Source: Enterocloster asparagiformis (GTDB lineage Bacteria > Bacillota > Clostridia > Lachnospirales > Lachnospiraceae). Taken from it: a stretch of DNA of 64,000 nt. Numbering within the stretch: position 1 is the stretch's first letter; each line of letters starts with the position of its first letter. Below the pieces are notes generated by a model. The model did not search any database and was not told where the DNA came from. It was given only the letters and a program-made list of their open reading frames with translations. Made by a program: the position numbers and the translations under genes. Below, one piece after another: positions 1-7,347 of this stretch. The stretch spans positions 1 through 64,000 of the forward strand of contig JAGZSY010000008.1 in NCBI GenBank assembly GCA_018380885.1, read 5' to 3'.

Positions 1-21
1 AGTGGCTTGAACGTAGTGAAA

Positions 22-92
22 GCCAGCGTCTTTAGGCGCTGGCCGGTAACTGCCCCTTATAGGGGCGAGCAAACCACCCGTTTGACGGGTGG
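22..92. repeat. Cluster of three hairpins, probable IS200/IS605-type element end
   Basis: Three perfect short stem-loops lie in 71 bases. Arms GCCAGCG/CGCTGGC are at 22-28 and 37-43, GCCCCT/AGGGGC at 52-66, and CCACCCGT/ACGGGTGG at 74-92. Hairpin-rich ends of this kind are typical of single-strand transposing IS200/IS605 elements or of TnpB guide-RNA ends. The transposase itself would lie left of the window, so the family assignment is inference. The array runs through the 3' end of the adjacent secreted-protein gene. Confidence 0.5.
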
Positions 93-805
93 TCATGATC
101 ATTATTACTATTCTGTGTATTTGAAGATGTAGCTGTCTTTCCCCTGTTTTTTGCTGCTGTGGGCCATTCCCCATTAAATGCATGTGTCGTAGACTTCTGC
201 GCAGGAATCACAAATTCAGGTTTTTCATCAGCATTAAATATGATGGCTACAGGATATCTGATTCCGGGAAGTCCTGAAACAACTTCGTATGAATATTCAT
301 CACTGTTGTACCCCGCCTCGTCAAGAGAGGTTGTTACAGTACTGTCATAATCAATCGTTTCTGCATCATATACATAGACAGCTCCCACAGTCCAAATATT
401 TAATTTCTGTCTGAGCGTTTCTTTTGCATCTTCCGGAATATCATCAGGAATGGATGTTACCTTGGTTATATCAACCAAAATCGTAAAACCGTCTATGTAT
501 ACGGGAATTTGCCACTTATAATAACTGTTTTCCAATGATTTTTTAATATCTTTTGTTTCTAACAGCTCGGAATTGGCATAAACTTTATATGCTCGTTCCA
601 TTTTTACCTCATCCGCTTCCACATCCCGGTTGAGTTCTGTACGTGCTCCTCCATAATTGATATGATATAAAACATCATCCTTCATAGAAAGAATCTCCTG
701 ATACTCGCTTCCCTCTGAAGGTATCAAGCGTTCCGATGCATATGACGTAAAGCTGAGATTAAGCAACAAAGAGATACAAACATACATACAGATTATTCTA
801 CTCAT
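32..805 (-). CDS. Secreted protein of unknown function with foreign C-terminal tail
   Basis: The 257-residue ORF opens with a clear signal peptide (residues 1-23, hydrophobic core ending near SYASE). The rest is a soluble, charged exported domain that I do not recognise. The ribosome site is AGAAGGGGG just upstream of the ATG. The last 20 or so residues (WFARPYKGQLPASA end) are encoded by the hairpin cluster at 22-92, so the original C-terminus was probably replaced by an element insertion. Upstream on the same strand is a fragment of another gene. Function is unknown; export is well supported. Confidence 0.6.
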   Translation of the reverse strand: MSRIICMYVCISLLLNLSFTSYASERLIPSEGSEYQEILSMKDDVLYHINYGGARTELNRDVEADEVKMERAYKVYANSELLETKDIKKSLENSYYKWQIPVYIDGFTILVDITKVTSIPDDIPEDAKETLRQKLNIWTVGAVYVYDAETIDYDSTVTTSLDEAGYNSDEYSYEVVSGLPGIRYPVAIIFNADEKPEFVIPAQKSTTHAFNGEWPTAAKNRGKTATSSNTQNSNNDHDHPSNGWFARPYKGQLPASA

Positions 806-825
806 AACATATCCCCCTTCTCTTT

Positions 826-960
826 TTAGCTCTTGTAAGCAAGGACGCTGTACGTATAAGTCCCCAATCTGGTTACAAACTGATATTCAGCTACTGCTTT
901 ATCATAAGGAGCAGTCCGGTAGATGTCTTTCCTCCGTAAATATCGATTTTGCGTTCTACT
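826..960 (-). pseudogene. C-terminal gene fragment without start codon
   Basis: An open frame of about 43 codons ends in ...YSVLAYKS and stop at 826-828. It has no start codon; the frame opens inside the repeated intergenic element at 951-984. Its composition is protein-like (RTAPYDKAVAEYQFV). It reads best as the severed 3' end of a larger gene joined here by recombination. The parent family is not recognised. Confidence 0.35.
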
Positions 961-984
961 TAGCTCCTCGATAAATATGAAGTT
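951..984 (-). repeat. Intergenic repeat, copy A
   Basis: This 34-base segment lies just downstream of the DUF3139 stop. It matches 4605-4638 with two internal differences plus the last base, including 18 identical bases in a row. Shorter related motifs occur upstream of other small genes in this island, for example at 1371-1390 and 16991-17015. Confidence 0.7.
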
Positions 985-985
985 A

Positions 986-1354
986 CTAATTGTTCCTTAA
1001 TTCCCCATTATCAAACTTACTGTCATATTCTTCAATTTTAGCTATGTCTAATTGAGTAACTTTGCTTGTTATACCCTGTCTTATAATTTGCCTATCTCGA
1101 TATGTAAAAGCAAAAATAATATCAGGTTCACTTTCAAACTCAACAAAAATTCGCCATTCGTTATATCCTAGTAATTTATTGATAAAGGAATGTTTTATCT
1201 CTACATTGTCAATATCATTTTGAGTATATCCAATAGTTTCTAAATGTGAATAGGTTTTGTCTTTGATACTATTACTAGCGATGAGTTTATAAGATACTAT
1301 TGCTAATGCAATAACTAATATCATTCCCAAAGATATTTTGAGTTTCTTTTTCAT
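986..1354 (-). CDS. DUF3139 family membrane-anchored protein
   Basis: The 122-residue protein starts at the ATG at 1354, chosen for its upstream AAAGGAG site; the frame itself extends further. One N-terminal membrane segment (about residues 6-24) is followed by an extracytoplasmic domain. The pattern YSHLETIGY, then IEIKHSF-like residues, LLGYNEWRIFVEFE and a C-terminal basic/aromatic strand, matches DUF3139, a small Firmicute family of unknown function. The repeat at 951-984 follows its stop directly. The gene sits in a row of unrelated small genes on this strand. Confidence 0.75.
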   Translation of the reverse strand: MKKKLKISLGMILVIALAIVSYKLIASNSIKDKTYSHLETIGYTQNDIDNVEIKHSFINKLLGYNEWRIFVEFESEPDIIFAFTYRDRQIIRQGITSKVTQLDIAKIEEYDSKFDNGELRNN

Positions 1355-1391
1355 AGCGGTACTCCTTTCAACTCCCGATTTTTTGTTCTGT

Positions 1392-1748
1392 TTAACCGCC
1401 CGATAATATCTTAATGGTTGTAATAGAAACAAAAATAATCGCGGCATTTGCAACAATCGTACCCGTCCAATTCATCGTTATCGCTCCAAAGACAGTGGAC
1501 GCTGCATTAAACATTGTGTGAAACAGCACACACATAAATATGCAGCTTTTCCCTGATACTTTGTAGACTGCTCCAAAGAAAAATCGCAAAGCTATACACT
1601 GAACAGCAAACATCCCAAAGTTAATCAGCCCATATTCATGATTTGTCCCAGGGATATGGCGACAGAATGTAGATGGCAAAAGGAACATTCGCCGCAAATT
1701 GCTTAAATGTGTTTGTAAAGTTATAGACTCTATAACCAAACTGTCCAA
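1392..1748 (-). pseudogene. Truncated CPBP-family intramembrane protease (Abi-like)
   Basis: The 118 residues contain several hydrophobic helices and the last conserved CPBP block: LRFFFGAVY, then VLFHTMFNA, holding the third-motif His and Asn. The N-terminal catalytic EExxxR block and the first helices are missing, and no joined frame upstream supplies them. CPBP proteins are membrane proteases implicated in bacteriocin immunity and maturation. Without the Glu-Glu motif this copy should be inactive. The AATCGGGAGTTG-type motif lies directly downstream. Confidence 0.65.
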
Positions 1749-1798
1749 AGAAAATTTTTGTCTATCATGAATCCACTTCCTAACGTTATGGCATAACG

Positions 1799-1990
1799 TT
1801 ACTTCTTTTGGTTTTTCCAGACATACTCAATTAAACTGACAATGAATATTGCCAAGAAAAATATTATTTCATATTCTAAGGTTAATAAAAAGGGGTTACC
1901 AGATATTAAGCCATATAGAACATATATCAAACTACATCCTACTGTGATGACAAATGTTTTCATAAATGCAAGTAGCATAAATCGCTTCAT
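1799..1990 (-). CDS. Small two-helix membrane protein
   Basis: The 63-residue protein starts at the ATG at 1990, preceded by GAGGAGAG. Two hydrophobic helices (about 7-28 and 36-55) are joined by a short polar loop, with a basic tail WKNQKK. Size and context, next to a CPBP remnant and other small genes, fit an accessory or immunity-type membrane peptide. I recognise no family. Confidence 0.5.
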   Translation of the reverse strand: MKRFMLLAFMKTFVITVGCSLIYVLYGLISGNPFLLTLEYEIIFFLAIFIVSLIEYVWKNQKK

Positions 1991-2114
1991 AAAACTCTCC
2001 TCTTTTCTATGGTGTAGGTTTTGTGCCCACATTGTCAAACTATTTCATCAGGCTATTCCCAATCACAACGGCGTCCGGTATAGTCATTGGGAATCCATTC
2101 ATATTTTCCTATCA

Positions 2115-2267
2115 TTAGGCAGGTAGTCCTGACCAGAAATGTATTATCAAAGGGGTCCCTTTAACAATGAACAGTATGAGTCCTATGAACACTATCCCCA
2201 GGAGAAAACCGAGTTTACTCAAAACTCTTTTTATAAATTTAGTGCTGCCATCTCCGTTAATCTGCAT
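2115..2267 (-). CDS. Small single-helix membrane protein
   Basis: Fifty residues from the ATG at 2267; a GTG start at 2300 would extend it by 11. One hydrophobic helix (LGFLLGIVFIGLILFIV) is preceded by a basic stretch. The ATG overlaps the final codons of the pseudogene at 2257-2540, so it may once have been translationally coupled; no separate ribosome site is seen. Function is unknown, and it may no longer be expressed. Confidence 0.35.
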   Translation of the reverse strand: MQINGDGSTKFIKRVLSKLGFLLGIVFIGLILFIVKGTPLIIHFWSGLPA

Positions 2268-2540
2268 ATGACCAAATTGTTTGACCACCAACCATAACAC
2301 TTTTAATCGGCTCTAAATCAATGGATGTTTCGTAAGTTCCCTGAATTTCCAGCCTCGAAGCGCAACGCCTGACTCTACAGGCTCTACTCGTAATTTTAAA
2401 GTTTGTCCGTTCAGGGAAGTAGTACAATATAGTTGTTTTTCATCAATCGGTTCTCCTACAACAAAAAGACTCAAAAGTATTCCCAAGCTAATCAGTACTA
2501 ATATACTTATGACTGCACCAATAAAAGATTTTCTTTTTAA
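2257..2540 (-). pseudogene. Frameshifted small membrane-anchored protein gene
   Basis: Minus-strand reading gives an N-terminal membrane helix (SFIGAVISILVLISLGILL) and then a soluble segment (YCTTSLNGQTLKLRVEPVE). The frame hits a stop at about 2303-2305. Inserting one base near GGCTGGAAATTCAGG (about 2345) restores a further sensible stretch (GTYETSIDLEPIKSVMVGG) ending at 2257. There is no ATG, GTG or TTG at the expected N-terminus, although GAGGAGGG sits in the right place. A lost start plus a one-base deletion indicate decay. Family not recognised. Confidence 0.5.
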
Positions 2541-2550
2541 CTTTCCCTCC

Positions 2551-2682
2551 TCATCTCCCGATTTGTAAAAAAATCATAACCATACAGAAGAATAAAATTG
2601 CAGAACATATAATGATACTTCTTTGGAGTTCACCTTTACTGCTTTTATTAAGAGGTAAAATTAAAAGGTTCTTGCAATAATA
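2551..2682 (-). pseudogene. C-terminal fragment of a small membrane protein
   Basis: Forty-three codons with no start, in the same frame as and immediately after the DUF4177 stop, end at the TGA at 2551-2553. The sequence has a basic segment (NKSSKGELQRS) followed by one hydrophobic helix (IIICSAILFFCMVMIFLQI). It looks like the 3' remnant of a membrane protein gene. Its last codons include the recurring AATCGGGAG motif. Confidence 0.35.
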
Positions 2683-2883
2683 TTACTGGAGCTTCCTGAA
2701 TGTAATAACAAATGCCCCTTTAATCTGTGTCGATGTTGCCATGTAATTGTATGTCACAAGTTCCCATCCATCAACAGCCTTTTCGTTAATTAACTCATCC
2801 AACATAGCTATGTCTCCTCTATCTGCTTTGTCTGAAAACCATTTTATACTTACTTTTAAAATTTCTGTTTTATAAATATACAT
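2683..2883 (-). CDS. DUF4177 domain protein
   Basis: The 66-residue protein uses the ATG at 2883, preceded by an AGGAGG site; the longer frame upstream lacks one. The pattern MYIYKTEILKVS at the start, LDELINEKAVDGWELVTY in the middle and FVITFRKLQ at the end is that of DUF4177, a short single-domain cytoplasmic family found as a stand-alone gene in Firmicutes. Function is unknown. It is probably intact, though its neighbours on both sides are degraded. Confidence 0.8.
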   Translation of the reverse strand: MYIYKTEILKVSIKWFSDKADRGDIAMLDELINEKAVDGWELVTYNYMATSTQIKGAFVITFRKLQ

Positions 2884-3021
2884 AGTCCATCTCCTCCTGT
2901 TATTAAAGCAAAAATCCCTATTACAAATTCTTATTATAAGTATAGGACAGCATTTGCTCGTCCGCATTCTCCCATAAAATTAAAAAATATATGTTAACCC
3001 AGTAAACAGAAAAATGAATAA

Positions 3022-3458
3022 CTATAGCTGTTTTTCTATTTGGTAGGATTGTAGGCTCTTGCGGCATCCATTTTTTTCGTAAAATTGTTCCGCATCTGGT
3101 TGTGCGCCAAAATATAGCAAGGTCGGTGTATTGTCTTTGGCAAGTTGGAGGAGTTTGCTGCGCCAAAATATAGCAAGGTCGGTGTATTGTCTTTGGCAAG
3201 TTGGAGGAGTTTGCTGCCGATTCCCTGTTTCTGATATTCAGGAAGAACGGGCAGCTCTGTAATGGTTCCAAAGAAATAGCCATCTGAAAGAATCCGCAGG
3301 CAGCCCACCAGCGTTTCATTTTTATAGGCGCTTATGTTTAACGTTTTTGATAGTGCATTTTGCGTTTTTTCCATATCATAATTTCTTGGCCAAACTTTGT
3401 TGACAAAAGGGATAAATGCGGAAGCATTAAGTTCCTGGTCGTCTACTTTATACTCCAT
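3022..3458 (-). pseudogene. GNAT acetyltransferase disrupted by 56-bp tandem duplication
   Basis: From the ATG at 3458 (GGAGG upstream) the protein reads as a GNAT N-acetyltransferase: FVNKVWPRNYDME, then LVGCLRILSDGYFFG, then the acetyl-CoA loop PEYQKQGIGSKLL. At the final motif, bases 3105-3160 are repeated exactly at 3161-3216. Because 56 is not a multiple of 3, the C-terminus shifts frame. Reading with one copy removed restores the canonical ending (FGAQPDAEQFYEKNGC...) and a stop at 3022-3024. The shifted product would lack the last strand and probably not fold. The duplication looks recent because the copies are identical. Confidence 0.85.
3105..3216. repeat. Perfect 56-bp tandem direct duplication
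   Basis: Two identical 56-base units (3105-3160 and 3161-3216) lie head to tail within the GNAT gene, consistent with replication slippage. The duplication changes the reading frame; loss of one copy would restore the gene exactly. Confidence 0.95.
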
Positions 3459-3700
3459 TAGTCTCTGAACCTCCAATTCGATTACTGGGATGAACTTTAG
3501 CATGTTTGATTTATGGCTATAATATAGTCTTAAGCAAACTAAAAAAGAAATATACGGCCACACCCGCTATAAAGTATTTGATTTTCATCAAAAGTTTCCC
3601 TGTTTTGCATTAATTACCGTGACATCAAAACATGTGGTTAATATACTATATTATAAGATATAAAATGGAGAAATATGGTGGGAAGAAAGTTAAAATTATC

Positions 3701-3730
3701 TTACAATTACAATACGATAAATCCGTCCAT
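3701..3730 (-). promoter_or_regulatory. Decayed copy of the island promoter module
   Basis: Bases 3710-3730 match 23176-23196 at 18 of 21 positions and keep the -35-like TGGACG (minus strand, 3724-3729). The -10 position reads TTGTAA, a poor match. It faces the GNAT pseudogene, so promoter and gene appear to have decayed together. The 3459-3861 stretch holds only this and the hairpin at 3777-3820. Confidence 0.35.
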
Positions 3731-3776
3731 GATACTATCCACACTTTTACCTGCCGCAGGACGGGGGATGAAGAAA

Positions 3777-3820
3777 AATAACAGGCTGCCCTCTGGTTGA
3801 TAGGAGAGCAGCCTGTTATT
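3777..3820. terminator. Strong hairpin, probable terminator
   Basis: Perfect 13-base arms AATAACAGGCTGC and GCAGCCTGTTATT (3777-3789, 3808-3820) flank an 18-base loop with further CTCT/AGAG pairing. A TTAT run follows on the plus strand. On the minus strand it would end transcription of the small ORF that stops at 3862. Confidence 0.6.
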
Positions 3821-3861
3821 TTATCCGGCTTTTCCGGCAGGAACTTGCGCTTATTCTGCAG

Positions 3862-4035
3862 TCAATGCTTATACGAAGTAAGGAATGAGTTTTTAAATTT
3901 ACCAGATTTTAAATAAGCAAGGGCTTTCTGATAGTCATACCCATATGCTTTTAAAGCCTTATAACAAAATAAAAGGCCGGCTTGGCTTTCCTTATTCAGC
4001 AATCTGATTTGTTCCAAGGTATCATGTGTATCCAA
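3862..4035 (-). CDS. Small protein resembling the EF-Ts UBA-like domain
   Basis: A 57-codon frame starts at TTG (4033-4035), preceded by GTGAGGGA, and ends at TGA. The residues LEQIRLLNKESQAGLLFCYK then ALKAYGYDYQKALAYLKS follow the pattern of the N-terminal three-helix UBA-like domain of elongation factor Ts (RTGAGMMDCKKAL...AIEYLR). This is a stand-alone domain, far shorter than EF-Ts. The hairpin at 3777-3820 lies downstream. Both family resemblance and TTG start are pattern-based, and it could be a fragment. Confidence 0.45.
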   Translation of the reverse strand: MDTHDTLEQIRLLNKESQAGLLFCYKALKAYGYDYQKALAYLKSGKFKNSFLTSYKH

Positions 4036-4068
4036 AAAAATCCCTCACTCTGAAAATTCGCTGATGAT

Positions 4069-4175
4069 TTATATTTCTACAACAATATGTCTATTAAATT
4101 CATCTAACTTTTCTGCCGGGCCCCATGATTCCCGATTTATCAACGCGATAAACTGGAAGTTGAGGAATGCTTTAT
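4069..4175 (-). pseudogene. C-terminal gene fragment
   Basis: An open frame without a start emerges from the 3' end of the neighbouring gene in another frame and reads KAFLNFQFIALINRESWG, then AEKLDEFNRHIVVEI, then stop at 4069. The composition is protein-like, and it resembles the severed ends seen at 826-960 and 16431-16529. The parent gene is not identified. Confidence 0.35.
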
Positions 4176-4573
4176 TCTGCTTCTTCCCACTTTAAATTAG
4201 GATACAACTCTCCGGTTTTGGCAAAATGCAGGACACATTCTGCTGCCAAGTCTAAATTATCTAATGCATTTCGCTTTAGAACTGGCGTTTGACTTCCAAT
4301 ATTTACAGGTGCATCCTCTTGGGAGTCCTCATACTTCTGATTAATTGGCTGATACATATGAGCAATCCCATTCTCGTCCCATGTATTAAAGGCAAGTGCT
4401 ACCCATCTATTCGCAATATCCACAGAGAGAAAGTCCTCCTCACCATATTCATCCAAAGCCAGCCACGCATTTGAAATCTGATTGTTGCGAATATTGAAGA
4501 TCAATTTATTTACTGTTTCTTGCGTGACCAGTTGCTCATCATCGTTAAGAAAATGAATGGCAAGATTATCCAA
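4172..4573 (-). CDS. Hypothetical acidic protein, immunity-like
   Basis: The start chosen is TTG at 4573, eight bases after a strong AAGGAGG; the open frame begins earlier at a TTG without a site. The product is about 133 residues, acidic and soluble, with blocks YGEEDFLSVDIANRWVALAF and LAAECVLHFAKTGELYPNL. I do not recognise a named family. Size, acidity and context suggest an immunity-type protein. Intergenic repeat copy B lies just upstream. Confidence 0.55.
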   Translation of the reverse strand: MDNLAIHFLNDDEQLVTQETVNKLIFNIRNNQISNAWLALDEYGEEDFLSVDIANRWVALAFNTWDENGIAHMYQPINQKYEDSQEDAPVNIGSQTPVLKRNALDNLDLAAECVLHFAKTGELYPNLKWEEAE

Positions 4574-4604
4574 ACTTATTGCCTCCTTAAAAAATTCCAA
4601 TTTA

Positions 4605-4638
4605 GCGTTCTACTTAGCTCCTAGATAAATAGGAAGTT
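4605..4638 (-). repeat. Intergenic repeat, copy B
   Basis: The partner of 951-984: 18 identical bases, then GATAAATA and GAAGTT separated by single differences. It starts within a few bases of the stop of the HEAT-like gene and reaches almost to the ribosome site of the next gene, so it exactly fills a gene junction. Confidence 0.7.
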
Positions 4639-4644
4639 GTGTTT

Positions 4645-5094
4645 CTATAATTTTTGTATCTCTTTCAATGCTTTTTGAATGTCCTTATAAACCAATGGCT
4701 GCATACTATCATCGTAAATATATACATTTGCCTTATGAAGTGCAGAAATAATATCATTTCTCAATTCTGGCTTATACTTTGCAATAATCGGCAGCAGCTT
4801 AATACATTGTCTTGCTGTAATGGGCTTAGCATCTGTTATGTGTCTTAAATACTTATCAATGATTTCATCAATTTTATAATCTTTATCCCATTTTGCATTA
4901 TGAGCAAGTAATGTAAGCCCTCTTGTACGAACATAAGAATTATCGCTGTCAAGCATATCACTTAATCTATCCATATAAGGATAAACACAATCCGTTTCTT
5001 CACTTTCTTTTTGCAATTTCTGTAATGCCTTATATGCAGCATTATTATTTTTATCAAACAATAATTCAAATGTTACTTCTATATTGACCGACAT
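4645..5094 (-). CDS. HEAT-like repeat protein (often annotated SufBD-like)
   Basis: The 149-residue helical protein starts at the ATG at 5094 with AAAGGGG upstream. Repeated helix pairs such as DNSYVRTRGLTLLAHNAKWD, ITARQCIKLLPIIAKYKP and LRNDIISALHKANV are HEAT-like. Close Firmicute relatives are commonly named SufBD protein without evidence of Fe-S assembly. A scaffold or immunity-type role is possible. The motif AATCGGAAGTTG lies upstream. It is the last AT-rich gene before the GC-richer block at 5127. Confidence 0.65.
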   Translation of the reverse strand: MSVNIEVTFELLFDKNNNAAYKALQKLQKESEETDCVYPYMDRLSDMLDSDNSYVRTRGLTLLAHNAKWDKDYKIDEIIDKYLRHITDAKPITARQCIKLLPIIAKYKPELRNDIISALHKANVYIYDDSMQPLVYKDIQKALKEIQKL

Positions 5095-5126
5095 AGTACA
5101 CCCCTTTACAACTTCCGATTGAACTT

Positions 5127-6446
5127 TTATGTATTGGCGCCAGACGCCCCTCCATCCTGTTCACAGGAGCGGTTGATAAGAAACCGGAGCCGGAACATCC
5201 CATCTTCCGTCACGCTGTACTGGTATACCGCCTTGTGCTTTGTGAAAAAGGCGGCCATGCTGCGGGTGCCCACGCCGTGCTCCGGATCGGAGGAGGTGGG
5301 GAGGCCGTCGCTGTCAAATACCACAGTCCCGTCACAGGTGTTGGCAAACTCGGCACAGAACATAGGGGAAGACACCGCCGAGACCTCGATGTGCCGGGGC
5401 GCTCCCTCCGGCAGCTTTTCACAGGCGTGGATGGCATTTTCCAGTGCATTCGCAAACACGGTGGAAAGTTCCGTCTCATCCACCGGCAGCTCTGGGGCCA
5501 GGGTCATGCGGATGTCCACCTGGATGCCCCTGGCCCGGGCCTGCTCCTCATAGTAGGACAGCAGCGCGTCAAGCACGGGGCTGCTGCAATAATGGTTCAG
5601 GGCAGTATCCTTAAGTTTGGCGTCCGATTTCCCCAGATATTCCAGGGCCCCGGCAGTATCGCCCCGCTCCAGCATGGCCGCCAGTGTGTGCAGAGTAAAA
5701 CGCATATCGTGGCGGTAGAGCCGCATTTTCTCCTCGCTGGCCGCCGCCATATCCTTCTGGCGGCGCAGGGCGGATACCTGCATTTCCAAAAGCTGCCGCT
5801 CCTCCCTCAGGGTGTTTTCCCGTGTGATTTTATGAAACAGGATGAACACTATCCCATATGCTGCTATCAGCATGACAAGAGCGGCGGCAGTGAGACCGAT
5901 GCTTTCCGGGTAATCCTGCCGGGGCCGGAAATTCAGGAGGTACAGGAACATCCCATAGAACACCAACGGCATCAGGCAGAACAGCCCCCATCCCCGCTGC
6001 ATGGAGGAGAGGGTAGCCAGATAGGCCGGGCGGAAAAAGCGGTACAGCAGATAAAGCAGCGGGATGGTCAGCACAAGGCGGGAGAGGATATCCACCTCCG
6101 GGCCGAAGCCATACACGTATGTCAGCAGAAATCCCGGAAGTGTGACAATGCCGCAGGTGCTAATCGCCGTCAGCAGGTTGAACAGCAGCGGCAGTCCCTT
6201 CTGTTTGGAAAACAGAAAAATTACTGCCAGCGCCAGACCGTTGGTCGTCACCGGGTACAGGGTGAATAAGGCCTGAATGCCAAACAGCCAAAAGACCAGC
6301 AGGTTGATGAGGACAATCCCCAGGGTGCCAATAAACAGGATGGTCAGGGATTTTTTAAGGCTGTATTTCCGGTCGGTGAGCAGGAACATCATGCCGATTC
6401 CGGTAAAGGTCAGTAGGACATAGCGGACCGCAGCCACCGCAGTCAT
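5127..6446 (-). CDS. GHKL sensor histidine kinase (AgrC/VirS-like)
   Basis: 439 residues. Residues 1 to about 205 form roughly six membrane helices. A coiled-coil linker follows (RQLLEMQVSALRRQKD), then the phosphoacceptor region RHDMRFTLHTL with His near 246. A C-terminal GHKL ATPase has the N box NALENAIHAC and G box HGVGTRSM. It lacks the usual Asn of RHDxxNH. Kinases of this class pair with LytTR regulators and often sense peptides. Its ATG overlaps the regulator stop by four bases (ATGA), so the two are translationally coupled. The signal is unknown. Confidence 0.88.
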   Translation of the reverse strand: MTAVAAVRYVLLTFTGIGMMFLLTDRKYSLKKSLTILFIGTLGIVLINLLVFWLFGIQALFTLYPVTTNGLALAVIFLFSKQKGLPLLFNLLTAISTCGIVTLPGFLLTYVYGFGPEVDILSRLVLTIPLLYLLYRFFRPAYLATLSSMQRGWGLFCLMPLVFYGMFLYLLNFRPRQDYPESIGLTAAALVMLIAAYGIVFILFHKITRENTLREERQLLEMQVSALRRQKDMAAASEEKMRLYRHDMRFTLHTLAAMLERGDTAGALEYLGKSDAKLKDTALNHYCSSPVLDALLSYYEEQARARGIQVDIRMTLAPELPVDETELSTVFANALENAIHACEKLPEGAPRHIEVSAVSSPMFCAEFANTCDGTVVFDSDGLPTSSDPEHGVGTRSMAAFFTKHKAVYQYSVTEDGMFRLRFLINRSCEQDGGASGANT

Positions 6447-7183
6447 AAATTCAGCCCCCTTTTCAGGACGAATTCCAAAAACTGCTTTCGCACATCCCTG
6501 CGCTTCAAGCGTGGAATCAGGATTTTGCCGCCCTCCCGCATCTGAAGGCAGTCCGGTTCCATGCGCTCTACATAGAGCATATTCACAAGGAATGACGTTC
6601 CAACCCGCATAAACCGCTCATCCTCCAGCAGGGGTGTGACGGCTTCCTCAAAGGAGCCCCGCCTTGGGGCCGTGATGCTTCGCTCTTTGGAGAGATAGTA
6701 AACCGTCGTGTGGTTGTTGCCCTCCACATAGCGGAGTTCACAGGGACGGATGAGGGAGATGCAGTCCCGTGTTTTGACAGTCAGCATCCTGGACTGCTCC
6801 TGGACCAGCCTGTCCAGAAGCCGGTCCAACTGGGCGAACAGCGCCTCACGTTTTAAAGGCTTTAACAGGTATCCCGACGCCTGTACGCCATAAGAATCCA
6901 GCGCATAGTCCGGGGAGCTTGTGAGATAGATGATGACCGCATCTGCATCCCCCTCCCGGATGGCCGCCCCAAGAGCCAGGCCGTCCGGCTCCGGCATCAT
7001 CACATCCAGCAGATAGAAGGGGAAGCCTCCCTGGGTATGGATACATTCCAGCAGTTCGTGGCCGGACTGGAACATCCGCAGTTCAAAGGGGGTCTCGGGA
7101 TGGAGGCGGGCGTACTCCGCGAGCAGTTCTGCCACCTCATTCATTTCCTCTATTTGGTCGTCACAGATAGCGAGTTGCAGCAT
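6443..7183 (-). CDS. LytTR-family response regulator
   Basis: 246 residues from the ATG at 7183, seven bases after AAGGAGGTG. The receiver domain (1 to about 120) has the acidic pair CDD at 8-9, the phospho-Asp in LLDVMMP (D60) and the Lys in LLKPLKR. The LytTR DNA-binding domain follows (about 140-240: VKTRDCISLIRPCELRYVEG, then MRVGTSFLVN). Partner of the adjacent GHKL kinase. Two direct repeats in its own promoter region (7224-7258) are likely binding sites, suggesting autoregulation and perhaps control of the divergent surface-protein genes. Confidence 0.9.
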   Translation of the reverse strand: MLQLAICDDQIEEMNEVAELLAEYARLHPETPFELRMFQSGHELLECIHTQGGFPFYLLDVMMPEPDGLALGAAIREGDADAVIIYLTSSPDYALDSYGVQASGYLLKPLKREALFAQLDRLLDRLVQEQSRMLTVKTRDCISLIRPCELRYVEGNNHTTVYYLSKERSITAPRRGSFEEAVTPLLEDERFMRVGTSFLVNMLYVERMEPDCLQMREGGKILIPRLKRRDVRKQFLEFVLKRGLNL

Positions 7184-7223
7184 GGGCCGCACCTCCTTTC
7201 CAAAATTTCCTGGGCTGACAGTC

Positions 7224-7258
7224 AATTTTCGTGCATTCAAGTGCAAATTTCGTACATT
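7224..7258 (-). promoter_or_regulatory. Candidate LytTR binding site: paired direct repeats
   Basis: On the minus strand ATGTACGAAATTT and ATGCACGAAAATT recur with a 21-base period (plus strand 7245-7258 and 7224-7237), two helical turns apart. LytTR regulators bind exactly such short direct repeats. The site lies between the divergent regulator gene and the small Cys-containing gene at 7348. Confidence 0.55.
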
Positions 7259-7347
7259 GGCCCACAAATCATTCTTTTTTCGTTAAAATAGGAGCAGTAA
7301 AAGCAGTCTAAACACAATAAATATAGAGAGAACAGGAGGGGTTGACA

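Noticed and set aside
2921..3319. 132-codon minus-strand ORF as its own gene
   Set aside because: It is the shifted frame of the duplicated GNAT gene plus downstream DNA, not a separate protein.
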